DNA of 64,000 nucleotides from Gonocerus acuteangulatus. Its lineage: Eukaryota > Arthropoda > Insecta > Hemiptera > Coreidae. Below, in pieces: positions 33,014 through 44,387 of this stretch (its first letter is position 1; each line of letters begins with the position of its first letter). A program made the position numbers and the translations under genes. The stretch lies in assembly GCA_946811695.1 (NCBI GenBank), contig OX328130.1, forward strand, positions 71,953,232 through 72,017,231, written 5' to 3'. A model generated the notes under the pieces. It made no database searches. It saw nothing but the letters and a program-made list of their open reading frames with translations, and was not told where the DNA came from.

Positions 33014-34056
33014 TAATAATCTATTAACATGCAACTTTAGGTATAAATATATAATTTGTATTTTATATTTATAATTCAATAAATTTGCTCCCCCTTTGAA
33101 AAGTGGGGGACCTAAAAATAGCTTGACCTTTAATAATCTTATCCCTTGAAAATGATATTGCGTATAATCCCAGGAATTGATCGATGGTTGGAGTTCCGTT
33201 TGGAACTTTGGAAATTATTGATGAGGAGGCCTGTCAGACCACTAAAATCCATTGTCAATTTGTATACAGTCTTCTTATAATGAATTTTGCCTGTTCTGAT
33301 ATTTTGTCTGAGAATGAATGTTGCTTGATGTGCAAAAGGAAAATTGTGACCGCAATCCTGTTAACAGATTCCCGCAATTTTGGGCAAAACTAAAAACTAA
33401 AACTAAAATTTAAACTACATTCACTTTTTAGAATAAACTAAATCTAAACTAAAAATTGTAACCTAAAAAAAAAAAAACTAACTTAACTAACGGATAGTAA
33501 TTGAACTATAACTAAAAGTGAATAGATTTAAAACTGAATTAAAGCTTTAGTTTAGTTAAGTTTTACAAAAATAAAGTGAATTAATGTAAATCATATGTTA
33601 TTTCAGTAATTAAATAAATTATTAAAACTAATATATCTTGTTTTCGTTTTGTTTTAAATTGGCTAAAGTTGTAGTTGTAAGTTGTAACCTCATTTTTTCC
33701 CATGATAGTTCATAAATAAAAACTCTTTATTTAAACAAAAATACATACATACCTATTTTTTTACCCTTCTTCTGAATCGAAGTATGCAATAAACTAATAT
33801 GTGAATTAAAAACTAAAATCATAAATTAAGGTTACTTCAGCTTAAATTAAACTAATTTCCGTACTAAAAACGGATACTAAAACTAAAAATAACAATTAAT
33901 TAAGAAAATATTCCAACACATGATTAATAATTTTACAAATCTAAAACTAAACTAAAACTAATAATATAACGTGAGTTTATTTTTAGTTAGAATGAATTAA
34001 CGTTAGTTTAGTAAACTAACATCAGATTTACACACAGGTGTTTCCATGAGCCGCAC
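33014..34056. other. AT-rich segment with degenerate ACTAAA/TTTAGT words, no gene
   Basis: From 33390 to 34020 the sequence is dominated by AAACTAAAACTAA-type words, and by their complement toward the centre (TTTAGTTTAGTTAAG) and the right, so it can fold on itself. It may be a decayed foldback. The open frame at 33184-33393 has no recognisable domain. Confidence 0.4.
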
Positions 34057-34181
34057 TATTTTAGTACTTTCCTCCGAAGGAAAGTAGCTATTGAGGTTGG
34101 ACTCATGACGGAATTTTTGAAAAATGTCTTCAAATCTTTATCGATCCTACCAAGTAGACACCGAAAATGACCCCCGTTAAA

Positions 34182-34234
<53 letters not shown>

Positions 34235-35047
34235 TATATATATATATATGTGTGTCTGTTAACACGATAGCGCGATAGCGGCCAGAGTTTTTGTTTTTTC
34301 GTCACGAAACTTGGTATATAGCATTCAATTAGCAAACGATTGAACGAGTTCGTTAACCACCAAAATCGGTCCACCGGAAGGGGGGGTTTACCCCGAACCC
34401 AAAACACTAATTTGACCATTTGAGCCGTAATATTTGCTATATTTCAACGAAACTTGGTATTCGTAGTGGTAATATAGAGAGAAAAATGAGATATAAAAAT
34501 GAACTAAATCGGTTCATTAGGAGGGGGGGTTTACTCCAGACCCACAATACCAATTCTCCACTACCAGCCGTGATTTTTGGTATATTTCGACGAAACTCGG
34601 TATTCGTAGTGGTAATCTACAGGTAAATATGTGTTGTAAAAATAAACTAAATCGGTTCAATAATTGTTATAAAAATGAGCTGAATCGGTCAATCGGAAAG
34701 GGGGGTTTACTTTGTAATATATTTCAATAGAAAAGCCAGCCAGACATAGGTCCACAAAGGCCGCAAGGAGCGCTAGAGGGACTGTATCCGGTTCCTGCGT
34801 TAGATCAAAATACGATAATATGAGGTTTTTTGTATTTATTACGTAGTGTAGTAGGTACCATGTGTAAACATAACTCTGGAAGCAAATTAATAATTTATCT
34901 GTTACTCATTACAAAATTAAAAGAGAACTATTCATGTTTTTATTTTATTTATGTAGGATATTTTAAGCAAATTGTTCTGGAAAGCAGTCTACACTACCCA
35001 AATTCTGAGGAAAGTGCTTAGTTATGCAGCTCCTGCGTGACGGACTT
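34057..35047 (-). mobile_element. Family B repeat, full copy
   Basis: Reverse orientation relative to 2929-4196: it starts with the CTTTCCTCCGAAGGAAAGTA end, then a (TA)n tract (34184-34250) and internal 140-bp units, and ends CAGCTCCTGCGTGACGGAC. Slightly shorter than the other copies because of fewer internal units. No coding sequence. Confidence 0.6.
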
Positions 35048-35566
35048 TTTCTATATTATGCAGAGTGTTCCCCATTAACCAGGGATACACTTCGCCCTGG
35101 TCTCTTAGATTATTTGACTTTAGTAACCTTGTTCAGTGCAATTTTTAAGGTAATGCGTCCTGATTTAGGTCATAATACGAAAGTCATACCTTTAACAATT
35201 TATTTTCATTGCATACTGTCCTAAAGCTGAGCAATGCATCCGTGATGGACCACTGAGGACGGTTTAGGGTGTGGTCTAACAATAGTAGGCGTGGTCTATT
35301 AGACTTTGGACGGTAATTTTTTGTCAATAATAAATCACTTTCTTCAACAACACCCACTCACACTGTTGATATGAACAACAACAACACAAAACTGATTACC
35401 TGTCGTCTGGTTCATCTTCTTCCTCAAGGTGTATAAAATTTCTACTTAAAGGTCCAATTTAAAAGTACCATAACCATGAAATATTCATGAACTCTTCAAT
35501 CTTCACTCTCACCTAAAATCTGTCATGGATTAGTTGCGGTTGATTAGTTTTGGTATATACCGTCTC

Positions 35567-35665
35567 GTAAAAGGCCACGAGGGCCCTCAGGGGCAGATAC
35601 TATAGAGATAGTGTGGTCAGTACTATGCTCTGGACGCCTTATGTTTCCCTTTGCTGCTTCGACTG
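35567..35665 (-). mobile_element. tRNA-derived SINE, family S, cut by assembly gap
   Basis: 3' part of a family S SINE on the minus strand (AAAGGCCACGAGGGCCCTC, then AGATACTATAGAG and GCTGCTTCGACTG), running directly into the run of Ns. Confidence 0.6.
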
Positions 35666-35865
35666 NNNNNNNNNNNNNNNNNNNNNNNNNNNNNNNNNNN
35701 NNNNNNNNNNNNNNNNNNNNNNNNNNNNNNNNNNNNNNNNNNNNNNNNNNNNNNNNNNNNNNNNNNNNNNNNNNNNNNNNNNNNNNNNNNNNNNNNNNNN
35801 NNNNNNNNNNNNNNNNNNNNNNNNNNNNNNNNNNNNNNNNNNNNNNNNNNNNNNNNNNNNNNNNN
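35666..35865. other. Assembly gap of 200 Ns
   Basis: Exactly 200 undetermined bases, which looks like a fixed-size placeholder. Open frames across it are meaningless. Confidence 0.99.
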
Positions 35866-36117
35866 TTATCTGGATTTGAATGCCTTTAGATTAGATCACA
35901 AAGGTTTATTAGAATGTCCTTGGTATTATCATAAGCCTCTCCTACGTGGTAGTCATTGATATTTCTATCAGCAAGCCTAAATGTTAAATATGATGGTGTA
36001 CTAGTCATCGCTTTGAGGTGTGCTCACTTTTATAGGAGACCGTTCACCTTTGCTGATCTCATTTCGGCAACACTTAATTAGCCTTTTGTCTCAGAAAATA
36101 CCAGGGGGGGATAGAGG

Positions 36118-36260
36118 TTCTCCCCTTGGTCCAGTAGGTAACGCCTTGCCTTTGATTCCCACGCAGGAGATGTAGGTTCGAGGCCCACCTGCAGCAGGAA
36201 GAGTTCTTTCACCTATGGATCCGTAGGCATCCAGCAGGAATTCCTACTGAATTTGAAGGT
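36118..36260 (+). mobile_element. tRNA-derived SINE-like element
   Basis: CTTGGTCCAGTAGGTAACGC resembles an A box region and GTAGGTTCGAGGCCCACC a T arm with B box. The stretch downstream contains paired AGGAATTCCT-type words. No clear poly-A or TSD, so the right edge is uncertain. Confidence 0.45.
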
Positions 36261-36718
36261 AGGAAGGACTTTCTTGCTCCCTGGTGGAACAGGAATTCCC
36301 TGCTCCACCGGGGATATTTAGGAAAGGTGTTTGTTACTCCACTTGTTTGTTACGAATATGCTATATACCAAGTTTTCGGCAACTAGTAGCAAGGATTGAT
36401 TACGATTTTTCAAAAATTCATTCATACCACACTTCATCAGAAATGATAAGATGGTTACTCGTGTGATGGATGCGATAGGCACATTTAAATGTAATTACTC
36501 AACAATTTTTTACATGATAGCTTGACTATATAGAGATGGATACAAAACACTATCCTGTATACTTCACAATATTAAAAAAAAATATCTACATAAAAAAACC
36601 CTGTGTTTTCATTTAATTCTTGTTGGAATATTTACTTCTTCCTGGAGTATTTCGATGGGTTCATCTCCATCTTCAGCCAGGTCATACTTGTTTCTTCCTC
36701 GGTGTTTGCCGAGGGCAG

Positions 36719-36719
<1 letters not shown>

Positions 36720-36782
<63 letters not shown>
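36720..36782. repeat. (TA)n microsatellite
   Basis: TA tract directly beside a family S SINE; the other side of that SINE also has one. Confidence 0.9.
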
Positions 36783-36788
<6 letters not shown>

Positions 36789-37126
36789 AGTCCCGTAACA
36801 GGCCACAAGGGCCCAGAGGGGCAGATACTGTAGAGGTATCTGATTCTTGACCATACGGCACACTTGGGAGATAGTGTGGTCAACACTATGCTCCGGCCGC
36901 CTGATTTTCCCCTTGGCTGCTTCGACTGCTAGAGTCATTAGCACCCAAGGTACCCATTATTAATTAAATTAATTAAAGGCTGGGTGAGCCTAGAGACGAT
37001 CTGGGACCCCAAATCCAACCCTCGAACGGCAGCACTAGAAGAAAAAATCTTTAGTGCGCGCTCGGGTTTTGAACCTGGTCCTCCAGTTCATTAGTCGAGT
37101 GTTCTACCACTGAGCTAACCTCGTCC

Positions 37127-37128
<2 letters not shown>
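36783..37128 (-). mobile_element. tRNA-derived SINE, family S, full length
   Basis: Minus strand: the tRNA-like head (GGGGACGAGGTTAGCTCAGT, then GTAGAACAC and a B-box-like GGTTCAAAACCCG) lies near 37040-37128. The tail (ending GCCTGTTACGGGACTGAT) is at 36783-36810. It is the best full-length family S copy here, with (TA)n on both sides. Confidence 0.75.

Positions 37129-37180
<52 letters not shown>
37129..37180. repeat. (TA)n microsatellite
   Basis: Second half of the TA tract split by the SINE at 36783-37128. Confidence 0.9.
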
Positions 37181-37182
<2 letters not shown>

Positions 37183-38029
37183 TATGAAATTAGATGACCT
37201 ACCTTAGTGTATTCATTTTGAAAGAAGATGGTTCACCCGTGATGATCGAATTTCCTACACTTGAATCCTTCTGTCTCTAAAATATAATATCTCGAGTGAA
37301 GATATAAATTCAGGAATCGACTTCTACAATTCCATTCCACAGGTTTGCTCCACTGTTCCTACGGGGACCGCTGAATTCCCCCCCCCCTCGGTGTCGGTAT
37401 TTTCCGAGTTATTAATTTCTAAGCACCCCCCCCCCCCCTACGAATTCTCATAAACTATTTAGTTCTCCTTCATAGAATCCCCCTCCCTCATAAGTGTATG
37501 CATGAATAATCTCAGGTCTCTCTGCAAGGTCCTTACTTTGTTCATAATTGTTTGTTCATAAATGGGGGTTTGGCTTAATGCACATACAAGGTAATTTGGG
37601 ACTCGGTTATTACTGAATCCTTTCAAGATTAACATATTGTACTGATATTTATAAAGTGACACGACTCAAACATGAGTGTTTCTTTCAGTTATGACTATGA
37701 AATACCTGGTAAATATCTATTTATCAACCACACCAAGGGCACCAGAGGGCACTAGTGTCACCCTTCCTGTCTTAATGTTCTTCCCCCTACATAGGCAAGA
37801 GTGACACATTTTCGTTGAGCTTTCTCTTGAGTTGTGTCATTTTAGAAATATTTGCGCGATTTATTGAAGAAAAAGTCTTACTTGCTCGGCGGTACATTTA
37901 CTACCATAGGAACGATATAGACAAGATCAGCATGACTTCTGCGGAGGGCAACTCATTGTCATGAAGCGTTCCATTTAAATTAAAAGAAAAACAATCTGTC
38001 ACGCTGGAGCTCCATAACTAAGCACATGA
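37181..38029. other. No gene; scrap of family B terminus at its right end
   Basis: Two C runs (37379-37388, 37425-37438). At 37996-38022 a family B-like terminus (GTCACGCTGGAGCTCCATAA) is recognisable. Nothing else seen. Confidence 0.4.
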
Positions 38030-38126
38030 CTTGCCAAAAGCCATCATTCGCATGGATCACCGAAGTTAAGCAACGCCGGGCGGGCGTGGAGAGTACCTTA
38101 ATTAGAGACCAGCCAAGTGCAGTTGG
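38030..38126 (+). pseudogene. 5S rRNA-like sequence (pseudogene or 5S-derived SINE)
   Basis: GGATCACCGAAGTTAAGCAA followed by CGCCGGGCGGGCGTGGAGAG matches the internal control region and loop parts of animal 5S rRNA as I know it. The 3' half (GAGACCAGCCAAGTGCAGTTGG) keeps the pattern of the closing stem with changes. The 5' quarter is degenerate. It joins directly to a foldback-E arm at 38127, so it could be the head of a composite element. No intact 5S gene. Confidence 0.7.
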
Positions 38127-38345
38127 TATTGCAATAGTATTCGGAGAGCTGGTAAGGCACGTTTCATGAAGTGTTTCATGGACCTTGAAATTTTGCTATA
38201 ATGTACCTCTTGGGTAGATAAGAAGGGTAAGTATGTGTTGGCTAGAGTTACAGTGAACACCAGGTAGGTACTGCGTATAGGAGAAAGGTGCAAAATAGTT
38301 TTGTCCAAAAATTGTGTTTTATTCAGAAGCCTATCTTTAATGTTA
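38127..38345 (+). mobile_element. Solo arm of foldback element E
   Basis: Matches the left arm of the foldback at 49675-50567: TTTCATGAAGTGTTTCATGG, ACCTCTTGGGTAGATAAGAA, GAACACCAGGTAGGTACTGC, GGAGAAAGGTGCAAAATAG. The partner arm is absent. Confidence 0.65.
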
Positions 38346-39475
38346 ATATTAACAAAGAATAATCAATAATAATTTAAGCAAAAGTAGATGGTTTTCTTAT
38401 TTGCGCGGTTACAATTACTCACAGGTCAACATTTGTAAGGTGAAGTAGACATATAAACCATAGGAAAAATCTGAAATAATTCATTTGTATTCTTTTGAGC
38501 TCCCTTTCTCACCGGGGCCCGGACGGGACACGGGCTCGGCACGGCCCCGGCACGGTCTAGCGTGAACTAGTCCATTAAAAACAGTGGTGTGATTGTTTCA
38601 CCGGGGCCCGGCCCGGACCCGGCACGGTCTAGCGTGAATAGGCCTTAATTCTGTAAACAAATATGTTTCGCTCATTTTCAGTCATTTCAATTTTTTTTTC
38701 TTGTTCAAACCATCGCAAATCGCCATCATTTTGGGGGGGGTGTTAATGAATATTACATTTATTTTTTTTGTGACGCCTATTGATTATGGGCGTATACAAG
38801 GAGGGCTCCAGCCCCCCCCCCCCTACCCCCCCCCCCCCCTACCCCCGAAATTTTGTTTTAGTGAGAACATTTTATCTAAAAAAAGCCTGTTTTTACAATT
38901 ACCCTGGTCTACTAGGTGTCCAGTGGACCTTAAAACTCACAATTTTACACTGAAATATTTAAAATTTTCCATACACCCCAAATTTTCCCAGCCACCCCTC
39001 CTCCCGAAATTATTTTCTATATACGTTAGTGCTATCGATTGACTTTATTTTCCAAAATAATGAGAAACAACAAACGACTGGAATTCAAATAAATGCGGGA
39101 GAATGCTTAAGAGCGATGAATAAGGTAGTTAGTTGAGCAAACCGCCGCTAGGGCGAGCGAGCGGTTTGGCTTCTGTCATCTCCTAACAGATGGCGCTACC
39201 CACACTTATTCGACAGTTTGACATTTCGTCAGCGTTTGAAATTCTAAGTAACTCGCAAGGACAACAGCTTTTACTTAATTACCACCAACACTTTGTACAA
39301 TTTATTGCACATTACCGGAGCAATTATCGTAAAAACGAAAATTTACAATCAATATTTCCATTTTTAGTACACCTGCGGTATTTATGCAACTTTGTCATCT
39401 TTTGAAAGTATTTTAAGAGTTGTCAAGCTCAATTCGGATTTTTCTGTCACTTCGGATTAAGGAGTTGACATTAAC
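38346..39475. other. No gene; GC-rich paired motif and poly-C element remnant
   Basis: At 38510-38572 and 38598-38642 two copies of a GC-rich block end in GCACGGTCTAGCGTGAA. At 38787-39030 a segment starts with GGGCGTATA and a long C run and ends with CCGAAATTATTTTCTATATA; a similar ending occurs at 40046-40072, so it is a small repeat family. No coding sequence. Confidence 0.4.
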
Positions 39476-39515
39476 AGCAGCTCAGCTTGCAAGAGTAACT
39501 GCAAGCTGAGCTGCT
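39476..39515. repeat. Perfect 16-bp-stem hairpin
   Basis: AGCAGCTCAGCTTGCA (39476-39491) and its exact complement (39500-39515) are separated by 8 bases. It is short for a microRNA precursor and its role is unknown. Confidence 0.85.
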
Positions 39516-39539
39516 CAGCCGAAATTATCATTCGTGTGT

Positions 39540-39850
39540 AGCACAACTCGACGTAGAGAAGGCTTTCGACTGGCTTTGACACAAGACATTATTCTTTAAG
39601 TTAATGTTTTAAAATGTCTCCAGATACCTAATATACCTTATCTCGAGCTGCTGAGGAAACAGAAAGATGTTTTGTTAGCACTAATGGACTGAATTAAGAT
39701 GTCAAAACTGTTGAAGCTGGTGTACCACAAGGATCAATCCTTGGTCCAACATTTTTCTACCTATTTTTTAATGATTTAACAAAAATGAATACGAATGCAA
39801 TGTTTTATTATTTTCTGACGATGCATCTGTGCTTCTATGATCATGATAAG
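39540..39850 (+). pseudogene. Jockey-type LINE reverse transcriptase fragment
   Basis: Fragments in shifting frames read QLDVEKAFDWL (catalytic block A), then VEAGVPQGSILGPTFFYLFF and NDLTKMNTNAM (PQG block), then FSDDASVLL in place of the YADD motif. Stops and frameshifts interrupt it. Another copy of the same segment lies just downstream, in the same orientation. Confidence 0.7.
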
Positions 39851-40257
39851 CCTAAGAGGCTGCAACCCTCCCCGAAACCTTTATTTAATGGGTGAAAATG
39901 TGTCATACAACCTCAAAAATAAATTAAATAACATCGCTTAGTTCAGACTTTTTTTTTTTTTTTGGTGTAATAGCGTTTTAGTTGGCTAACTCTTCCAAGA
40001 TCCAGATTGTTACTATTCAATACCCCCCCCCCATACTCCCAGCCCCCCGAAATTATTTTCAAATATACGCCCATGATGAAGCATACGGATATTGCACTAG
40101 TCGACTTGGAGAAGGCTTTTGACACAATATAATTCGACTCTAGCTACTTAAAAAACAGAAAATGTTTTGTTAGCATTAATGGAATTAAGTCAGAAGACAA
40201 AACTGTTCAAGCTGTTGTACCACAAGGATTAATCCTTGGTCCAACCCTATTCTACCT

Positions 40258-40390
40258 TTTTTAGCACTTTCCTCCGAAGGAAAGTAGCTATTGAGGTTGG
40301 ACTCATGACGGAATTTTTGAAAAATTTCTTCAAATCTTTATCGATCCTACCTAGTAGACACCGAAAATGACCCCCGTTAAAATTTATATA

Positions 40391-40454
<64 letters not shown>

Positions 40455-41514
40455 TGTTAACACGATAGCGGCCAGAGTTTTTGTTTTTTCGTCACGAAAC
40501 TTGGTATATAGCATTCAATTAGCAAACGATTGAACGAGTTCGTTAACCACCAAAGTCGGTCCACCGGAAGGGGGGGTTTACCCCGAACCCAAAACACTAA
40601 TTTGACTATGTCAGCCGTAATATTTGTTATATTTCAACGAAACTTGGTATTCGTAGTGGTAATATAGAGAGAAAAGTGAGATATAAAAATGAACTAAATC
40701 GGTTCATTAGAAGGGGGGGTTTACTCCGGACCCACAATACCAATTCGCCACTACCAGCCCTGATTTTTGGTATATTTCGATGAAACTCGGTATTCGTAGT
40801 GGTAATCCACAGGTAAATAACTGTTGTAAAAATAAACTAAATCGGTTCATTAGGAGGGGGGGGGGGGGTTTACTCCGGACCCACAATACCAATTCGCCTC
40901 TACTAGCCGTGATTTTTAATATATTTCGACGAAACTCGGTATTCGTAGTGGTAATCTACAGGTAAATATGTGTTGTAAAAATAAACTAAATCGGTTCATT
41001 AGAAGGGGGGGGTTTACTCTTGACCCAAATTCTTAATATACTCATACCGGTCGTAATTTCTGCTGTATTGTAACGAAACGCGGTATACGTCGTGGGTAAC
41101 TCATGAGAAAGAAGTGTTGTAAAAATGAGCTAAATAGGTCAATCGGAAAGGGGGGTTTACTTTGTAATATATTTCAATAGAATAGCCCGCCAGACGTAGG
41201 TTCGCAAGGCCGCCGCAAGGAGCGCTTTCTACCTATAGAGGGACTGTATCCTGTTCCTGCGTCAGATCAAAAGACGAAAATATGAGGTTTTTTGTATTTA
41301 TTAAGTAGTGTAGTAGGTACCATGTGTAAACATAACTGTGGAAGCAAATTAATAATTGAACAGTTACTTATTACAAAATTAAAAGAGAACTATTCATGTT
41401 TTTATTTTATTTATGTAGGATATTTTAAGCAAATTGTTCTGGAAACCAGTCTACACAACCCAAATTCTGAGGAAAGTGCTTAGTTATGCAGCTCCTGCGT
41501 GACGGACTTTTTTA
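40258..41514 (-). mobile_element. Family B repeat inserted in a LINE reverse transcriptase
   Basis: Starts TAGCACTTTCCTCCGAAGG, has a (TA)n tract (40388-40451) and internal 140-bp units with G runs (GGAGGGGGGGGGGGG-like at 40855), and ends GCTCCTGCGTGACGGAC. Both edges lie in T runs: the empty site in the related LINE reads TACCTATTTTTTAATG. Insertion in oligo-T fits Helentron-type target choice, which is one reason for the HINE-like classification. Confidence 0.7.
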
Positions 41515-41749
41515 ACGATTTAATCAAATTGGAGACCGAATGCAATATTATTTTATTTGTAGACTATACACCTGTTCTTCTACTATCTTATAGAGCCTAT
41601 ACTATTGCTAACTTGTCTGCGGCACTAAAAAAAGTGTTTTACACATTTTAATGTAGAAAATAAAGCTAAATGAGTAAAAGACAGAGGTTATCTTGTATTC
41701 TATGTGCAGACCTTTACTAAATCACTTTGTTAATGTCAATGCCCATAAC

Positions 41750-41761
41750 TTATCCTCTTCA
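41750..41761. repeat. Target-site duplication (left) of truncated LINE
   Basis: TTATCCTCTTCA, repeated directly at 42419-42430. Confidence 0.85.
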
Positions 41762-42418
41762 TTTATTTATTTATTTATTCATTCATTTCGAGAGCTTCGC
41801 AACAAGGGTGATCTGCTCTATTGAATAATAAAGAATAAAAACAATAAAAATGAAAAAAAGGGGGATAAATGATAATAATAAATACAATGAAGTAATTGGT
41901 TTTGAATTAATTGGTCATGATCTCAAATTAAATAGAATCCGATGATAGGTGATAACATAGGGCTTTGATTATAATAATAATTGGTCTAATAATATGGTGA
42001 CCAGCCGAAAAAATAAAATAAAATAAAATAAATAATAAAAAGAAAAGCAAGAATAAATAAATAAAATAAATAAATAAAGGAATAAGGAACATAAATTAAA
42101 ATAATAATGACAATAAATAAAAGATATAAAGGAATGAATAGGTTGACAATTATTGTAAGATCAGAAATTTTGTAGGTAATTAAGATCGTGGGTCATTTGT
42201 AATATTACTATATTTTATTGTATGTATTCGTGGTCATTAAGTATGTCAGTATGGTATCAATATATAGACTGCTATCTGCTAACAGCTCGCTAAGGTCATG
42301 AGGTGCCTGTAGGTTGTCTCTTGTCATGCAGTCTGTTAGTAGGTGTTTCACTGTTAAAGGAACGTTGCACGTATCGCATCTAGGCTTGTCTTCTTTCGTA
42401 AATAGGTGTGAGTGATAT
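41762..42418 (-). mobile_element. 5'-truncated LINE of the zinc-knuckle array family
   Basis: Minus-strand insertion flanked by a 12-bp direct repeat. Its 3' end is an (AAAT)n-like tail (41762-41787 read as TTTATTTATTTATTTATTC). Next to the tail, TCGAGAGCTTCGCAACAAGG matches the equivalent part of the LINE at 50.9 kb (TGAGAGTACACAACAAAGG), so the two share a 3' UTR family. Only the last about 70 codons of the protein are present. Confidence 0.85.
42208..42418 (-). pseudogene. LINE C-terminus with a single CCHC knuckle
   Basis: The frame ends at a stop at 42208-42210 and includes DKPRCDTCNVPLTVKHLLTD plus the following C, giving C-x2-C-x7-H-x4-C, then a tail ending ILTYLMTTNTYNKI. It is the single-copy counterpart of the unit that is repeated 106 times at 51-63.6 kb, and it shows the ancestral arrangement: one knuckle followed directly by the C-terminal tail. 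Confidence 0.85.
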
Positions 42419-42430
42419 TTATCCTCTTCA
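42419..42430. repeat. Target-site duplication (right) of truncated LINE
   Basis: TTATCCTCTTCA, matching 41750-41761. Confidence 0.85.
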
Positions 42431-42560
42431 AAATCTGTAAAATATCTTCAAATCCACTTAGATGCTAATCTAACAAATAGTCGATTCACAATATTTTTAT
42501 CCTGATTGTTGTAAACTCTTGACTCCCATAAGCACTAACGTAAAGTTTTCTTTGGCCCTT

Positions 42561-43411
42561 CCTTGTAAATATATTTGATTTTGGTGTAAATTTATTTTTG
42601 GTAAATTACCCAATTTTGTTGTCCTCTATCCCACGCTGTACCTCTGGGCAGACCTATATCAGCAAATATAAACAATTTATTAACGAGGGTAATAAATTCT
42701 TACCGATTTTTCAAATTCTTCCTTCTCTAATACTCTTTAGTATCGGTCAGAAAAAAAATTTTCATAAGACTCATCTTTGTCAAAACAAGGACTAGTTTGA
42801 TATTTCCGTATTGGAGGTCAAGCTTGTTTCCTCTCTATGTAGGAGGGAGGGAAGAAACGCGCTGAAACAGTAATATCCTGTCCAAACGTTGTTCCCTTCC
42901 CTGCCAAAGTCGTTCTCATCTACCGCCTTACATCAGAATAGATTATTTTTTTAGATAAGGAAGTAATCAGACAACAAGGAAAACTGATTCATTTTTAAAT
43001 GGTAGTCAAATAACCAAACAACTCTAACATTTTTTCTAAGAAAGGTATTGTTCAACCTAATTTTCCTTTGGAATTTCCTAAAGGAATTTGCAAAATATTA
43101 AAATTTTATTACTATAACCTAAAGGGTGTTTAACCTTTAGCAACTAGAGCTTGCTTCTTTGGAGGGTGAAAAGTGTTGAGGGGTTCTGACCCCTTGTGAG
43201 CTCACCGGAGGCGAAGTTTCCGTGTCATCGGTCCAATGGAGAATAACGAAGGATCTCAGGTTGTTCAACCAAAATATATCTAGAATGTGAAATATGTGAA
43301 CAGCTCTAAATAACGTTAGTTATATTGTGCGGATCTGTAAAACGCCCTTGTTCAAGAAAGCAAAAGATTAGGATTTTTTTAAACTTGGTGCCTTTATTTA
43401 TTAGTCTCTCG
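42561..43411. other. Intergenic segment, no gene seen
   Basis: Unique sequence. The open frame at 42598-42795 has no recognisable domain. Confidence 0.4.
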
Positions 43412-44209
43412 AAGATGTGGTATTAGGAAAGATGTGGTATTAGGAAAGTTGTGGTATCAGGAAAGATGTGGTGTTACGGAAGATGTGGTATTAGGAAAGA
43501 TGTGGTACTAGGAAAGATGTGGTACTAGAAAAAGATGTGGTACTAGGAAAGATGTGGTATTAGGAAAGATGTGGTACTAGAAAAAGATGTGGTACGAGGA
43601 AAGATGTGGTATTAGGAAAGATGTGGTACTAGGAAAGATGTGGTATTATGAAAGATGTGGTACTAGAAAAAGATGTGGTATTAGGAAAGATGTGGTACTA
43701 GGAAAGATGTGGTACTAGGAAAGATGTGGTACTAGAAAAAGATGTGGTACTAGGAAAGATGTGGTATTAGAAGAGATGTGGTACTAGGAAAGATGTGGTA
43801 CTAGGAAAGATGTGGTACTAGGAAAGATGTGGTACTAGAAAAAGATGTGGTACTAGGAAAGATGTGGTATTAGAAGAGATGTGGTACTAGGAAAGATGTG
43901 GTACTAGGAAAGATGTGGTATTAGAAGAGATGTGGTACTAGGAAAGATGTGGTATTAGAAGAGATGTGGTACTAGGAAAGATGTGGTACTAGGAAAGATG
44001 TGGTACTAGAAAAAGATGTGGTATTAGAAGAGATGTGGTATTAGAAGAGATGTGGTACTAGGAAAGATGTGGTATTAGAAGAGATGTGGTACTAGGAAAG
44101 ATGTGGTACTAGGAAAGATGTGGTACTAGGAAAGATGTGGTACTAGAAAAAGATGTGGTACTAGGAAAGATGTGGTATTAGAAGAGATGTGGTACTAGGA
44201 AAGATGTGA
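43412..44209. repeat. 17-18 bp minisatellite, about 46 copies
   Basis: Head-to-tail units AGATGTGGTACTAGGAA with variants ending ATTAGGAA, ACTAGAAAA (18 bp) and ATTAGAAG. The variants occur in repeated blocks (for example the sequence of types near 43740-43870), which suggests duplications of several units at a time. Confidence 0.92.
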
Positions 44210-44387
44210 ACTTAGTTCCACATCTTTCCTTTAACACGATTACTATGTGGGATGAGAGAAAGGAATCATAATGCTGACAATTTAAATTTTTTATCCCCAT
44301 TGGAATTCCAATATCAGCATTCATTTTATCGAAAGCAGATTAAATAAATTGGATTGTTATTTATTACAAATACAGGGACGCATAGAG

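Larger units (their letters stand above)
40078..42560 (+). pseudogene. Jockey-type LINE reverse transcriptase, interrupted by two insertions
   Basis: Three exon-like pieces reconstitute one LINE segment: 40078-40257 (VDLEKAFDTI, then VVPQGLILGPTLFYLF), 41515-41749 (NDLIKLETECNIILFVDYTP) and 42431-42560 (SVKYLQIHLDANLTN). The gaps are a family B copy and a truncated LINE. Block B is interrupted exactly where the related copy at 39755-39790 reads through, which identifies the insertion point. The reading frame also has independent stops, so the host LINE was dead. Confidence 0.7.

Noticed and set aside
35611..35959. Open frames across 35666-35865
   Set aside because: They read through 200 Ns of an assembly gap.
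38030..38126. Functional 5S rRNA gene
   Set aside because: The 5' quarter and parts of the 3' stem are degenerate.
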